A stretch of DNA of 44,284 bases from Algoriphagus oliviformis (GCF_017254915.1 NZ_JAFKCT010000018.1:1-44284); one strand, 5' to 3'; positions 1-8,462 are shown, numbered from the stretch's first letter. Notes: generated by a model not told the origin, from the letters alone. Translations and numbers: made by a program.

Positions 1-90
1 ATCACCGGTTATACATTGGAATTGAAACCAAGAATACCTGAACAACCAAAGAAGAAGAATCCATTGAAAACAGAAATTCTAACTCGATAA
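1..90 (+). CDS. 3' end of a gene truncated by the window edge
   Basis: Frame 1 is open from the first base to a TAA at 88-90 and encodes 29 residues ending ...PLKTEILTR. The composition (ELKPRIPEQPKKKNP, a Pro/Lys-rich tail) is compatible with a real C-terminus, and no other gene accounts for this sequence. Nothing can be said about function because the body of the gene lies outside the window. It could also be a chance open frame; only its position and reading frame support it. Confidence 0.4.
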   Translation: MTGYTLELKPRIPEQPKKKNPLKTEILTR

Positions 91-287
91 TTGACAGAAT
101 AGTGACAACCATTTTCAGGCATAGTCATAGTATCAAGACGCAAGTATCAAGAAGCTAGAAGCAAGAGCATTGATTTTTGATTTGTGAATTACGTCCCGAT
201 GGCTATCCGGATACGAGAGCGAAACAAGGAAAGACTCTTTCTGGTAATTCTTCCGTATTATTTTTTACCGCTTGAGACGAAACCCAA

Positions 288-352
288 GTCCCCCCAACCC
301 CCTTTTTCAGGAATCCTGCATTCCACTGTATTCGGAATCAAAGGGGGAGTTG
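288..352. repeat. Dispersed CCCCCTAACCCCC-type inverted element, copy 1
   Basis: A C-run arm (CCCCCCAACCCCCTTTTT) is followed about 30 bases later by the complementary arm CAAAGGGGGAGTT. Relatives lie at 4454-4487, 4567-4595 and 28166-28215. All are intergenic, which fits a dispersed repeat and not gene content. Confidence 0.6.
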
Positions 353-363
353 CCCACGGATGC

Positions 364-431
364 TTCCAACCTCCCAACTTCCAACTTCCCAACTTCCAAC
401 TTCCCGACTTCCTACCTCCCAACTTCCTGCC
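364..431. repeat. Pyrimidine-rich CAACTTCC minisatellite-like tract
   Basis: Imperfect units of about 8-10 bases (CAACTTCC, CAACTTCCC, CGACTTCC, TACCTCC) repeat through the tract. One strand is almost purely C/T apart from the A of each unit. A degenerate counterpart lies at about 33400-33447. Confidence 0.7.
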
Positions 432-592
432 TACCGGCGGGCAGGCGCTCAGCCTGACGCCTCGACTTCCAGAACATCGGACATCCGACACCGGACATCG
501 GTCATCCCAACCTCCCCACTTCCCTCACATTTCCTTTGCCGCTCTGGGCTTTCCGAGTTAATTTCCGCCCCAATTAATATACCCAACGATTT

Positions 593-2365
593 ATGTTCTC
601 AAACCGAAAACCGACTTGGATGGGAATGGCCCTGATTTTTACGGCCGTATCCGTCCAGGCGCAAACCAAGCTTCAGCTGGCGTCCTTCGAAAACAACAAG
701 GGCAGCTGGTCTGAAGTCGCCAAGGTCTGGGCTGATCCTACGCAGTCCAGTCACGAGCTTCATTCCGAAGGAAAAGGAAGCATCCTCCTCAACGCCCCGA
801 CCAAAAAGAAACCCGGGACAGACATCGTCTCTACCGAGAAGTTTGGTGACGGCGAATACACGCTGGTGTACATGATGGCGCCCGGCTCCAACTCCGGGCT
901 CTACCTTCAGGGCCAGTACGAGATTCAGCTCCTCGACAGCTGGGCCAAAACCCAGGTCAAAGCTGGGGACAACGGCGGCATCTACGAGCGCTGGGATGAG
1001 TCCAAGCCAGACGGCCAAAAAGGCTACCAAGGCTACGCGCCCCGCATCAACGCCAGCAAGGCGCCCGGCGTGTGGCAAACCCTCAAGGTGCAGTTTAAGG
1101 CACCGCGGTTTTCCGCTTCCGGCCAAAAAATCGAAAATGCCCGCATCGTGTCCGCCACGCTCAACGGCGTGACCATCCACGAAGATCTGGAGCTGTTTGG
1201 CCCTACCCGTGGCGCAATGCCGGGCGGAGAAGTGGCCGAGGGCCCGATCCGAATTCAAGGAGACCATGGCGCCGTGGCCATCCAGTCTCTGGAAGTGAAG
1301 CGCTACGAGACCGAAGCTCCTGTATTTGGAGAGATCTCCTACGAGGTGTATCCGGGTTCTTTCCGCGAATTTCCACAAGTGGATACCTTGAAGGCCGCTT
1401 CCTCTGGCAAGATCGCGTCTTTCGACGAGTTTGTAGCCGGCGTGACCAGCTCCTCCCTGAGCAAGTTTGAGGGAAAAATCAACGTGAAAGCTGCCGGGAA
1501 TTACACCTTCCGCATGTCTGTGCCCAACGGCATGGGAGCCATCCAGATCGGCAACACCACCGAACCAGTGGAGCTTCGAGGCGGCAACATCGTCGTGGAG
1601 AAATCCCTGCAGGCAGGGGAGGTTCCCTACGTGATCTGGGTATCCAAGCCGACTGACTGGACTGCACAGGGCTTTGGCCTGACCGCTTCCGCCGACGGCA
1701 TGTGGGAACAAACCTACAGCATGCCGGCCGGAGCTACTTTCTGGTCTACCGATCCCATCTTGGTGGATACCCGCGAGACTCCCGTATTGCGGTCTTTCAT
1801 CGAGCTGCCGAGCCGCAAGAAGATCTCCCATGGCATCTCCGTGTCCTCCGCCACCGGAGCGAGCTATTCCTATGACCTCAACAGCAACCAGCTGATCCGC
1901 GTATGGAGAGGTGGTTTCCTTGATGCCACTCCGATGTGGGACAGCCGTGGCAATGGCGTCTCCAGACCCGTGGGTGTGGTGACCGAGCTGAGCGAAGGCA
2001 CTCCTTTGCTCCATAATGCCGACTACAGCGCGGCTTCCAAAGAGTGGCAGGCCAAAGGCTACCAGGTCCTCGGGGACGGAGCCCTGAAGTTTATGTCCGA
2101 GTCCAAGGACGGCATCCGACTCAATGACCAGGTCAAGGTGAAGGCCGATGGAAAAGGCATTGACCGTATCCTCGAGCTCAGCGGCAACAGCACCTCCATG
2201 CTGGTCTGCGTCGCGCCAGGCAAAACCCTGACCAAAGTGTCGGACAACAGCTATCTGATCGAAGAGACGGGAATGTTCCTTGTTTCTGGCCAGACTCCCC
2301 AGGTGGGTGCCGAGGGCATCTTCCTGCCTGTCACCACTTCGCTGACCTATAGCCTGCTGTTTTAA
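593..2365 (+). CDS. Secreted DUF1080 (3-keto-disaccharide hydrolase-type) protein with PA14-like middle region
   Basis: 590 residues. The N-terminus (about 1-24, ending SVQAQ) is a Sec signal peptide, so the protein is exported. Residues about 28-240 match the DUF1080 concanavalin-like fold: GDGEYTLVYM, a GSNSGLYLQGQYEIQLLDSW core, a WQTLKVQFKAPRF strand and the closing GPIRIQGDHGAVAIQSLEV. Some DUF1080 members are established 3-keto-glycoside hydrolases. Residues about 245-375 (FAGVTSSS... GNYTFRMSVPNGMGAIQIGN) resemble a PA14-like sandwich. The remaining 215 residues form a further beta-rich domain I do not recognise. It lies 22 bp upstream of the haem-dehydrogenase gene and probably shares its transcript. 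A joint role in oxidative 3-keto-sugar metabolism is inference. Confidence 0.85.
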   Translation: MFSNRKPTWMGMALIFTAVSVQAQTKLQLASFENNKGSWSEVAKVWADPTQSSHELHSEGKGSILLNAPTKKKPGTDIVSTEKFGDGEYTLVYMMAPGSNSGLYLQGQYEIQLLDSWAKTQVKAGDNGGIYERWDESKPDGQKGYQGYAPRINASKAPGVWQTLKVQFKAPRFSASGQKIENARIVSATLNGVTIHEDLELFGPTRGAMPGGEVAEGPIRIQGDHGAVAIQSLEVKRYETEAPVFGEISYEVYPGSFREFPQVDTLKAASSGKIASFDEFVAGVTSSSLSKFEGKINVKAAGNYTFRMSVPNGMGAIQIGNTTEPVELRGGNIVVEKSLQAGEVPYVIWVSKPTDWTAQGFGLTASADGMWEQTYSMPAGATFWSTDPILVDTRETPVLRSFIELPSRKKISHGISVSSATGASYSYDLNSNQLIRVWRGGFLDATPMWDSRGNGVSRPVGVVTELSEGTPLLHNADYSAASKEWQAKGYQVLGDGALKFMSESKDGIRLNDQVKVKADGKGIDRILELSGNSTSMLVCVAPGKTLTKVSDNSYLIEETGMFLVSGQTPQVGAEGIFLPVTTSLTYSLLF

Positions 2366-2387
2366 TCCTGTATAGAAAGAAAAAGAT

Positions 2388-4319
2388 ATGTTTCGATTGA
2401 ATATGAATTTGAAATCCTTGGCTCTGGGCGCAGCGGCGCTCGGAATGAGCTTTTCTTTGCTGGCTCAGGAGTCTCCCAAGGAAGAGGACTTCTTCAAGAT
2501 CCTCAAAGTCCCCGCCCCGGAAGGCACCTTGCTGGAAGTGGGCGGCTTGACTATGATGCCCAATGGCAACCTGGCCGTATCCACCCGACGTGGGGATGTT
2601 TTCATCGTAGAAAATCCCACTTCCCAGCGTCCTTACTTCAACAAGTTTGCCTCCGGTCTCCATGAGATCCTGGGCTTGGCTTATCACGAAGGCTCCCTCT
2701 ACATGGTGCAGCGCGGGGAACTCACCAAGCTGACCGACCTCAACTCCGACGGCAAGGCAGATTGGTACGAGACCATTGCCAGCTGGCCGCTTTCCGCCCA
2801 CTACCACGAGTATAGCTTTGGGCCAAAGATCGCCCCCGACGGCAATTTCATCGTGACTACCAACGTCGCCTTTGGCGATCAGGAATGGTGGAGAGGCGAG
2901 AGCAAGGTGCCTTTCAGAGGCTGGACGCTGAAGATCCATCCCGACGGTACCATCGAACCTTATGCCACCGGGATGAGATCTCCTGCCGGCCCGGGTATTC
3001 TCCATGGCGAGGTGTTTTACACCGAAAACCAAGGAGACTACATGGGATCCGGAGGTCTTTGGCACCTGGAAAAAGGCGACTTCTCCGGTCACCCTGCGGG
3101 ACTTCGCTGGTCAGGCTTGGAGGGTTCGCCGATCAAGATCACCCAGACGGAGTTTGATGCCGTGGTTGACCCAATGAAGATTCCACGTCCACAAGGTGGA
3201 TTTGCCAAGCCGGAAAATGTCGTCGACGCTCCGTTTATCACTTTGGCGGAAGCCGAAAAATCTCTGCCAGCCATCAAGCTTCCGGCAGTTTGGTTGCCTC
3301 ACGGTATTCATGGTATCTCCAACTCCGAGCCGATCATGATCCCAGACAACTACTGGGGGCCCTTTGGTGGACAGATTCTGGTAGGGGATCAGGGACAAAG
3401 CAAGATCATGCGTATCATGCTGGAAAAAGTAAACGGCGTGTACCAGGGTGCTTCCATCGATTTCAGAAGCGGATTCCAGTCCGGGGTGTTGAGACTTGTA
3501 TTTGCCGAGGACCAGTCGCTGTTTGTCGGCGAGACTAACCGAGGTTGGGGCTCTGCCGGTGACGCAAACGAAGGCTTGCAGCGCCTGGTGTGGAACCGTG
3601 AGGTTTCCTTCGAAATGCGCACCGTGAAGGCGAAGCCTGACGGATTCGAGATCGAATTCACCAAGCCAGTGGACAAAAAGTCCGCCGAGGACTTGGCCTC
3701 CTACATGGTGTCCAGCTTTACCTACAAGTACTTCCCAGTCTATGGTAGCCCTCCTGTGAAGGCGATGGATCACGAGATCCTGGGCGTGGAAGTGTCCGAG
3801 GATGGCCGCAAAGTTCGCATCGCGATCAACAATCCGCAGCAGTACCATATCCACAAAATCAGCCTTCCTGGCATCCGCGAGGCGGTCAACTCCCACGAGC
3901 TGGTACACATGGATGCGTACTACACGCTGAACCAGATTCCTTCTGGCGACAAAATGGTGATCAAGCCCAAGCCGGTTCCTGCTCCTGAGCCGGTGAAAGC
4001 TGCCGCAGCTGCGCCAAAGAAGCCTGCGACTACGACGGCCGCCAAGCCAGTAGCCAATGCGGTGCCTACCGAGGCGGAGATCAAGACTTTGTTGGCCAAA
4101 AACACCTGTACGGCTTGCCACACCAAAGACAAAAAGGTGGTAGGACCTCCCTTTGTGGAGATCGCCAAGCGGGGCTACTCTGCGGAAAAGATCGTGGAGC
4201 TGATCTACAATCCCCAGCCTCAAAACTGGCCTGACTATGCAACCCCGATGGCTCCTATGCCGCAGGTGAAGCGTGAGGAAGCGATGAAGATCGCCCAGTG
4301 GATCAACAGCTTGAAATAA
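2388..4319 (+). CDS. Secreted propeller dehydrogenase-like protein with C-terminal c-type cytochrome domain
   Basis: 643 residues with a Sec signal peptide (about 1-27, ...GMSFSLLAQ). Residues about 35-410 carry repeated propeller strands (GGLTMMPNGNLAVSTRRGDVF, LAYHEGSLYMVQRGEL, FGPKIAPDGNFIVTTN) of the PQQ/sorbosone-dehydrogenase-like and PVC-type membrane-bound dehydrogenase families. A beta domain follows, then an Ala/Pro-rich linker (about 527-560: PKPVPAPEPVKAAAAAPKKP). The last ~80 residues are a class I cytochrome c with haem-binding CTACH and distal Met in YATPMAPMP. The likely role is periplasmic oxidation passing electrons to haem c. The substrate is unknown; co-location with a DUF1080 protein suggests a glycoside. 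Starting at 2388 or at the Met at 2403 both leave a usable signal peptide. Confidence 0.85.
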   Translation: MFRLNMNLKSLALGAAALGMSFSLLAQESPKEEDFFKILKVPAPEGTLLEVGGLTMMPNGNLAVSTRRGDVFIVENPTSQRPYFNKFASGLHEILGLAYHEGSLYMVQRGELTKLTDLNSDGKADWYETIASWPLSAHYHEYSFGPKIAPDGNFIVTTNVAFGDQEWWRGESKVPFRGWTLKIHPDGTIEPYATGMRSPAGPGILHGEVFYTENQGDYMGSGGLWHLEKGDFSGHPAGLRWSGLEGSPIKITQTEFDAVVDPMKIPRPQGGFAKPENVVDAPFITLAEAEKSLPAIKLPAVWLPHGIHGISNSEPIMIPDNYWGPFGGQILVGDQGQSKIMRIMLEKVNGVYQGASIDFRSGFQSGVLRLVFAEDQSLFVGETNRGWGSAGDANEGLQRLVWNREVSFEMRTVKAKPDGFEIEFTKPVDKKSAEDLASYMVSSFTYKYFPVYGSPPVKAMDHEILGVEVSEDGRKVRIAINNPQQYHIHKISLPGIREAVNSHELVHMDAYYTLNQIPSGDKMVIKPKPVPAPEPVKAAAAAPKKPATTTAAKPVANAVPTEAEIKTLLAKNTCTACHTKDKKVVGPPFVEIAKRGYSAEKIVELIYNPQPQNWPDYATPMAPMPQVKREEAMKIAQWINSLK

Positions 4320-4348
4320 GCGGCGCAACTCATCAATGATAAAAAGAC

Positions 4349-4379
4349 CGAAGTGGATACGCTTCGTTTTTTTTTTTTT
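4349..4379 (+). terminator. Rho-independent terminator after the dehydrogenase gene
   Basis: A 7-bp stem with one G-T pair (CGAAGTG / CGCTTCG), a 4-base loop GATA and a run of 13 T. It lies 30 bp after the stop codon and closes the two-gene DUF1080/dehydrogenase unit. Confidence 0.85.
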
Positions 4380-4453
4380 CGGGGTGGACGTAGTTTTCTA
4401 GTTTTTGGACCTTTCATGAATTGTGTAATGCCTTGGCCCCCAGTTTGGCTGAC

Positions 4454-4487
4454 AAATCCCCCTAACCCCCTTTTCAAGGGGGAATGC
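4454..4487. repeat. Dispersed CCCCCTAACCCCC inverted element, copy 2 (with a degenerate copy at 4567-4595)
   Basis: AAATCCCCCTAACCCCCTTT is followed directly by CAAGGGGGAATG, a near-palindrome. The same arrangement (CTCCCCCTTTCCCAAAGGGGG) recurs at 4567-4588. Both sit in the gap after the terminator. Function unknown. Confidence 0.7.
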
Positions 4488-4639
4488 GTCTCTCGGTACT
4501 TCATTCGTCCAAAGGCAATTTCCAACGTCACTATTTGAAAACCCTTAGCTGACCTTTTGGACAGACTCCCCCTTTCCCAAAGGGGGCCGGGGGCTTTTTC
4601 TCCGCCTGCGCCACAACCGCTTTTTTTTTTGCTGGGGGA

Positions 4640-5485
4640 TCATCCAGGGGCGTAGAGCAAAGGGTTTACCGAAAAGACCACGGAGTGGTCAAACCTTTCA
4701 ATAGCCTCCGGTGCAACCGGTGGCCCCAAGTGGTTCCAGACGCATCCCAACCCCAACGGGGTTGAACCAATGGTGAATGGTGTAAAAAGTCTTACCCGCA
4801 AGTTCGACACCCTTCGGGGTCGGGACGACTGGAGCTGCCTAGATCCATGGGTTGCACCCATGGTTAATCAAGGTTTGACCCCTCTCGGGGTCGGTGATGA
4901 GCGAGCATGGGAGGATGTGTGGTTGGCAGCTAAAACTCAACAGTGTGAAGTCGAATCTGGTTTGTATTCCAAAACCGACCCGGAACGGGTCACATGTTCA
5001 TAGGGTGATTGAGCCTATGATAGGATAGGTGCGACCCCATCGGGGTCGAATGGCTCGGTAATGTCTGCTCCTATAAACATGGCATCCCTTCGGGATGGGA
5101 CTAGGCCAACTGCGAACTGGAAAGGGTATTGGAGCGGGATCCAGGGGCGTAGCTCTTCGAACTTCGTAGCGGAATTTTAAGGCATTTCCCGGTAGGAGCG
5201 TAGCTCTGCCATCTTTCCCTTGTTTGCATCAGTAAAATTATGGCGGATGTCAGGGCTACGCCCCTTGGTTTTCTCAAAACGCAGATTTCCTACCAAGAAT
5301 GCAGGGCTACGCACCTAAAGCAAGCTAGACTCAGATCTGAGTCCAAGATTGCGCCTCGGAATCGCAAATTCCGAAGATCTGTGCCAAGGCTTTACCGAAA
5401 AGACCACAAAGTGGTCAAACTTTTCAATAGCCGCCTGTGCAACCGGTGGCTGGAGTTTCTTAAGTCCGTGGCATCCCTTCGGGGT
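4640..5485. repeat. Array of short hairpins with 3-4 base loops (REP-like region)
   Basis: At least nine near-perfect hairpins lie here: 4676-4690 (GACCAC/GTGGTC), 4708-4720 (CCGGT/ACCGG), 4748-4764 (CAACCCC/GGGGTTG), 4845-4863 (CCATGGGT/ACCCATGG), 4877-4892 (GACCCC/GGGGTC), 4977-4991 (GACCCG/CGGGTC), 5032-5048 (CGACCCC/GGGGTCG), 5083-5097 (CATCCC/GGGATG) and 5402-5416 (GACCAC/GTGGTC). Loops are mostly 3 bases. A 58-base segment at 4667-4724 recurs at 5393-5450 with 5 mismatches. A GGGGCGTAGC word occurs at 4642-4655 and 5139-5152, with variants at 5194-5206 and, inverted, at 5253-5265 and 5303-5314. I see no gene in 4380-5596. Confidence 0.75.
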
Positions 5486-5596
5486 GAGGCTAGGCCAATT
5501 TCAAATTCCGAAAAGCAGAGGTACGGGGATTGGCGGGAGAATTTCTATTTTCATGCTTGAAACTCCTTTTCCCGACGAGAAAAAAACACAAAAAAC

Positions 5597-6385
5597 ATGT
5601 CCATCACCAAAGAATCCGAACTCCAAGGAATGCAGCAGGTGAGCGAAGCGGTCGCCTATACGCAAAGGGAAATGCAGCGCTACGCCCAGCCGGGAATGAC
5701 GACCCAGGAGCTGGATGAGTTCGGGGCGCAGTTGCTTTCCTCCTTTGGCGCCAAGTCGGCTCCCTATCTGACCTACGGTTTTCCGGGCTGGACCTGCATC
5801 AGCGTCAACCATGAGTTTTGCCATGGAATCCCCTCTCGCAAGAGAATCCTGAAGGAGGGAGATTTGACCAATATCGACGTCTCCGCGGAGCTGGGTGGGT
5901 TTTGGTCGGACAACGGCAGCTCCTTTGTACTCGGCGCAGACCGCTATGGCCATCAAGGGCTGGTGGATGCTTCCAAGGAAATCCTGCGTAAAACGATTGA
6001 CAATATCAGAGCAGGGGTGAAAATCGCCGACATCGGTCAATTGATGGAGAGTGAAGCCAAAAAAAGAGGATACAAGGTGATCAAAAACCTCGGCGGCCAC
6101 GGCATTGGCAGAGCGCTGCACGAGCAGCCCGACGAGCTGCTCAACTTCAAAAACCGATTTGACCAGCGTCGCTTTAAGAAAAATTCAGTCGTTGCGATTG
6201 AGACCTTTATCGCTACCCAGTCTAGCTATGCTGACACCCTCTCGGATGGATGGACCATGGTAGGAGACCGGGGAGGATTCATGGCCCAGCACGAGCATAC
6301 CTTGGTGGTGACCTCGGGAAAACCCCTCATTCTGACCTCGGGAAAACCCCTCATTCTGACTGAGGGAAATGGCGTTTGGAACTAG
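5597..6385 (+). CDS. map: Methionine aminopeptidase, type I
   Basis: 262 residues, M24 family. It removes the initiator Met from new proteins in the cytoplasm. All expected active-site positions are visible: His76 in CHGIP, metal ligands Asp94 (NIDVSAELGGF) and Asp105 (WSDNGSSF), His168 (GGHGIGRALHE), Glu202 (AIETF) and Glu233 (QHEHTLVV). Length is typical of a short type I enzyme. The gene stands alone after the hairpin array, reading toward an AraC regulator. The C-terminus is odd: TSGKPLIL occurs twice in a row (239-246, 247-254) because of an exact 24-bp DNA duplication, followed by a short tail. The duplication lies after the last catalytic residue, so activity is probably kept. Bacteroidota often carry more than one map gene, so this may be a secondary copy. 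Confidence 0.93.
   Translation: MSITKESELQGMQQVSEAVAYTQREMQRYAQPGMTTQELDEFGAQLLSSFGAKSAPYLTYGFPGWTCISVNHEFCHGIPSRKRILKEGDLTNIDVSAELGGFWSDNGSSFVLGADRYGHQGLVDASKEILRKTIDNIRAGVKIADIGQLMESEAKKRGYKVIKNLGGHGIGRALHEQPDELLNFKNRFDQRRFKKNSVVAIETFIATQSSYADTLSDGWTMVGDRGGFMAQHEHTLVVTSGKPLILTSGKPLILTEGNGVWN
6311..6358 (+). repeat. Exact 24-bp tandem duplication inside map
   Basis: The 24-base unit 6311-6334 (begins ACCTCGGGAAAACCCC) is repeated without change at 6335-6358. Being a multiple of three it preserves the frame and duplicates eight residues at the protein's C-terminus. Exact identity suggests a recent event. Confidence 0.97.
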
Positions 6386-6553
6386 TTTTTTCTGACTGGT
6401 TTTCCTTCCTGTTTTTTCTAAACTTGCTTTAGACGGCAGCTTGGATTGGCGGATATACCTAGCATTTCTTGTTTTTTCGGGGAAAAGGGTGGTAGCTTAA
6501 AAGCTCCGCTCTCAATCGCTGTGTCCCACAGCTGTCCTCTTGACCCGCTTGTC

Positions 6554-7534
6554 ATGCACTTCGTCAGCTCCAATATTTACCGCAAAGCCGTCCGCCTCGC
6601 CGAGAGGGAGGGGGTGGAACCCGGGCAATTGGCACATCATCAACCGGAGCTTCGGCGCGGGGAGACCTATGTTCCCATTTCCCTGCTTTTTGAGGTGTAT
6701 GAACTGGCCGATCGGTTTCTAAAGCCCGGTTTTGGACTGAGGCAGGGGACGCAGCTGGACTCAGAGGACTATGGGACGCTGGGACTTTCCTGGAAAACAT
6801 GTTGGCAAGCCAAAGAGGTGCTGGAGCGTATCGAGCGGTTCATGGTCTTGGTGACGGATCACGGAAGCGTTTGCTTGGAAGAGAGCGGGGGAGTCACCTC
6901 GGTCTACCTCTATCGCGACGCGCATCGCAGGGGAATCGCCGTATCCAACGAAGCTACCCTGGTCATGCTCGTCTCCGTGCTCCGTGAGGTGACTGGACAG
7001 CGCATAGATCCGATCAAGGTCCACTTCAAGCATGATTGTGGCCATGCGGACGAGTTGAAAGTTTTTTTTCGATGCCCCGTTTCCTGTGGGCAAAAAGACA
7101 ATTTGATCCAGTTTCGTAGCAGCGACCTCGCAATTCCCACGCTGAAGGCCGACCGGAGTATTCAGCAATTCCTGCTGTTGCGGATGGATGAGGAGAAACG
7201 GGGGATTTATTCCAACGCCGACAGCTTCATACGACAGCTTCAGGAACTGATCGTGGAGGCGCTTCCCAGTGGGATTCCCGGTTTGCAGCAGGTGGCCGAA
7301 TGGCTGGGCATGAGCCCACGCACGCTGAAGCGACGCCTTGCTGAGAAAGGCCACAGCTTTCGCAGTCTGGTCCATCAAAAGCAGCAGGAGCTCGCAGAGG
7401 ACTTGTTACGAACTACCAGCCAGTCAATCGGCGAAATATCCTTTCAGACCGGATTTTCCGAGCAAAGTGCCTTCAATCGGGCATTCAAACGCTGGACGGG
7501 AAAAGCTCCCCTTGATTTCAGAAAAAACTCCTAA
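6554..7534 (+). CDS. AraC-family transcriptional regulator with arabinose-binding-type N-terminal domain
   Basis: From ATG 6554 the product is 326 residues. Residues about 10-190 resemble the Arabinose_bd (PF12625-type) sensor domain found in OruR/ArgR-like AraC regulators (EREGVEPGQLA, FRCPVSCGQKDNLIQF). The last ~85 residues form the double helix-turn-helix: LQQVAEWLGMSPRTLKRRL, then IGEISFQTGFSEQSAFNRAF and the closing WTGKAPLDFRK. I chose 6554 because homologues usually begin near FVSSNIYRKA. The frame stays open upstream, with GTG at 6521 and TTG at 6446 as alternatives, and no clear ribosome binding site decides it. The DUF4386 gene follows on the same strand 161 bp later and is a plausible target. 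Confidence 0.9.
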   Translation: MHFVSSNIYRKAVRLAEREGVEPGQLAHHQPELRRGETYVPISLLFEVYELADRFLKPGFGLRQGTQLDSEDYGTLGLSWKTCWQAKEVLERIERFMVLVTDHGSVCLEESGGVTSVYLYRDAHRRGIAVSNEATLVMLVSVLREVTGQRIDPIKVHFKHDCGHADELKVFFRCPVSCGQKDNLIQFRSSDLAIPTLKADRSIQQFLLLRMDEEKRGIYSNADSFIRQLQELIVEALPSGIPGLQQVAEWLGMSPRTLKRRLAEKGHSFRSLVHQKQQELAEDLLRTTSQSIGEISFQTGFSEQSAFNRAFKRWTGKAPLDFRKNS

Positions 7535-7695
7535 GCGGCTCCTTTGGCCCCAAATGTCAAAACTCTGGCAGCTGCTGTCAAAAAAGCCAGCCAGCCAAGC
7601 GCCAACTTTACTCCATAGTTCTTTCCGGGCGGAAGCCAGCGCGCGCAAGGCTTCTTCCTTTTTGGCAAAAATTCTCAGACTTAAACTACGATCCA

Positions 7696-8424
7696 ATGAG
7701 ACAGACTGAACAACCCATGAGTAAAGGAACACTGCGCCTGATAGGTCTTTTGTACGTTTTGGTGATTGTCTGCGCTGGATTCAGCCAGGGCTATGTGCGC
7801 GCCAATCTGGTGGTGCCGGGCGATGCCTCGGCTACCGCTTCGAATATCTTGGGAAGTGAAGGGCTCTTTCGCCTAGGTTTGGCCGCGGACCTGCTCGCCT
7901 TCATCATGGACGCGGTCATTTCGGTGTTGTTTTACCAGCTGCTCAAGCCCTTTGGGAAAATCCTCGCCATGACCTCTTCAGCCCTCAGGCTGCTCGCCCA
8001 TCCCGCCATCGGTTCCCTCAATCTGCTCAACCACTACCTGGCGCTCTATGTCTTGGGCGGGTCGGGGCTCCTTGCTTCCTTCGAGGCGGGGCAGTTGGAG
8101 TCCCTGAGCCTGCTGTTCATGCATGCCCACCAATACGGTTATCTCATTGCCGGAGCCTTTTTTGGAGTCCATTGTTTTTTGCTGGGAATCCTGCTCTACC
8201 GCTCGCAGGTCGTCCCGCCATTCTTCGCCTGGATGATGGGACTAGCCGCCATCGGATATTTGATGGAGAGCTTTGGAAACTTCCTTTTTCCGGGAAATGA
8301 GACTTGGCTTGCATGGGTCGTGGGCCTCTCCGCAGCCTTGGGAGAAGTGGAGCTCGCACTTTTCCTACTGATCAAAGGAGACAGAAGATGGGCAAGCAGG
8401 GAGCCAAAAGCGGCTCTGGCATAG
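7696..8424 (+). CDS. DUF4386 family integral membrane protein
   Basis: 242 residues, about six hydrophobic segments: LIGLLYVLVIVCAG near the N-terminus, LAADLLAFIMDAVISVLFYQ, LLNHYLALYVLGG, the YLIAGAFFGVHCFLLGILLY stretch, FFAWMMGLAAIGYLM and LAWVVGLSAALGEVELALFL. The order and the R-Y-V-R-A-N-L entry segment match DUF4386, a family of unknown function often found beside AraC or MarR regulators. It is downstream of an AraC gene in the same direction, so co-regulation is likely. Met at 7696 and Met at 7717 are both possible starts. It converges on the 447-residue orphan gene, whose end is 38 bp away; I see no strong terminator between them. Confidence 0.85.
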   Translation: MRQTEQPMSKGTLRLIGLLYVLVIVCAGFSQGYVRANLVVPGDASATASNILGSEGLFRLGLAADLLAFIMDAVISVLFYQLLKPFGKILAMTSSALRLLAHPAIGSLNLLNHYLALYVLGGSGLLASFEAGQLESLSLLFMHAHQYGYLIAGAFFGVHCFLLGILLYRSQVVPPFFAWMMGLAAIGYLMESFGNFLFPGNETWLAWVVGLSAALGEVELALFLLIKGDRRWASREPKAALA

Positions 8425-8462
8425 GTGCTCTTCCTGCTTTTTCCATCCAAATCCCCAATTCC

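Larger units (their letters stand above)
91..592. other. Non-coding stretch with low-complexity words
   Basis: No convincing gene. It holds a variant of the CCCGATAGCTATCGGG palindrome near 193-212, a C-rich/G-rich inverted element at about 288-352, a CAACTTCC-type pyrimidine tract at 364-431, and complementary CATCGGACATCCGACA-type words at about 474-506. Short open frames across it are rich in Pro/Thr/Leu because they read through these repeats, not because they are genes. Confidence 0.7.

Noticed and set aside
184..635. Several overlapping Pro/Ser/Thr-rich short frames
   Set aside because: They read through the pyrimidine minisatellite and palindromic words in different frames. None has a start context or homology.
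599..2014. 471-codon open frame on the minus strand
   Set aside because: It lies fully inside the DUF1080 gene. The plus strand has a signal peptide and recognisable domains, whereas the minus reading is His/Gly/Ala-rich without any family match, an effect of GC-rich codons.
3111..4328. 405-codon minus-strand frame
   Set aside because: Antisense to the cytochrome dehydrogenase, whose CTACH motif and family match establish the coding strand. The shadow is Arg/His/Leu-rich.
4640..5560. CRISPR array or short genes in the hairpin region
   Set aside because: Hairpin arms differ from unit to unit and spacing is irregular (about 32 to 320 bp), so no direct repeats of CRISPR kind exist. Short frames there only translate the palindromes.
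6311..6385. Frameshifted or truncated methionine aminopeptidase
   Set aside because: The duplication is exactly 24 bp and in frame, and all metal ligands precede it, so the gene is intact.
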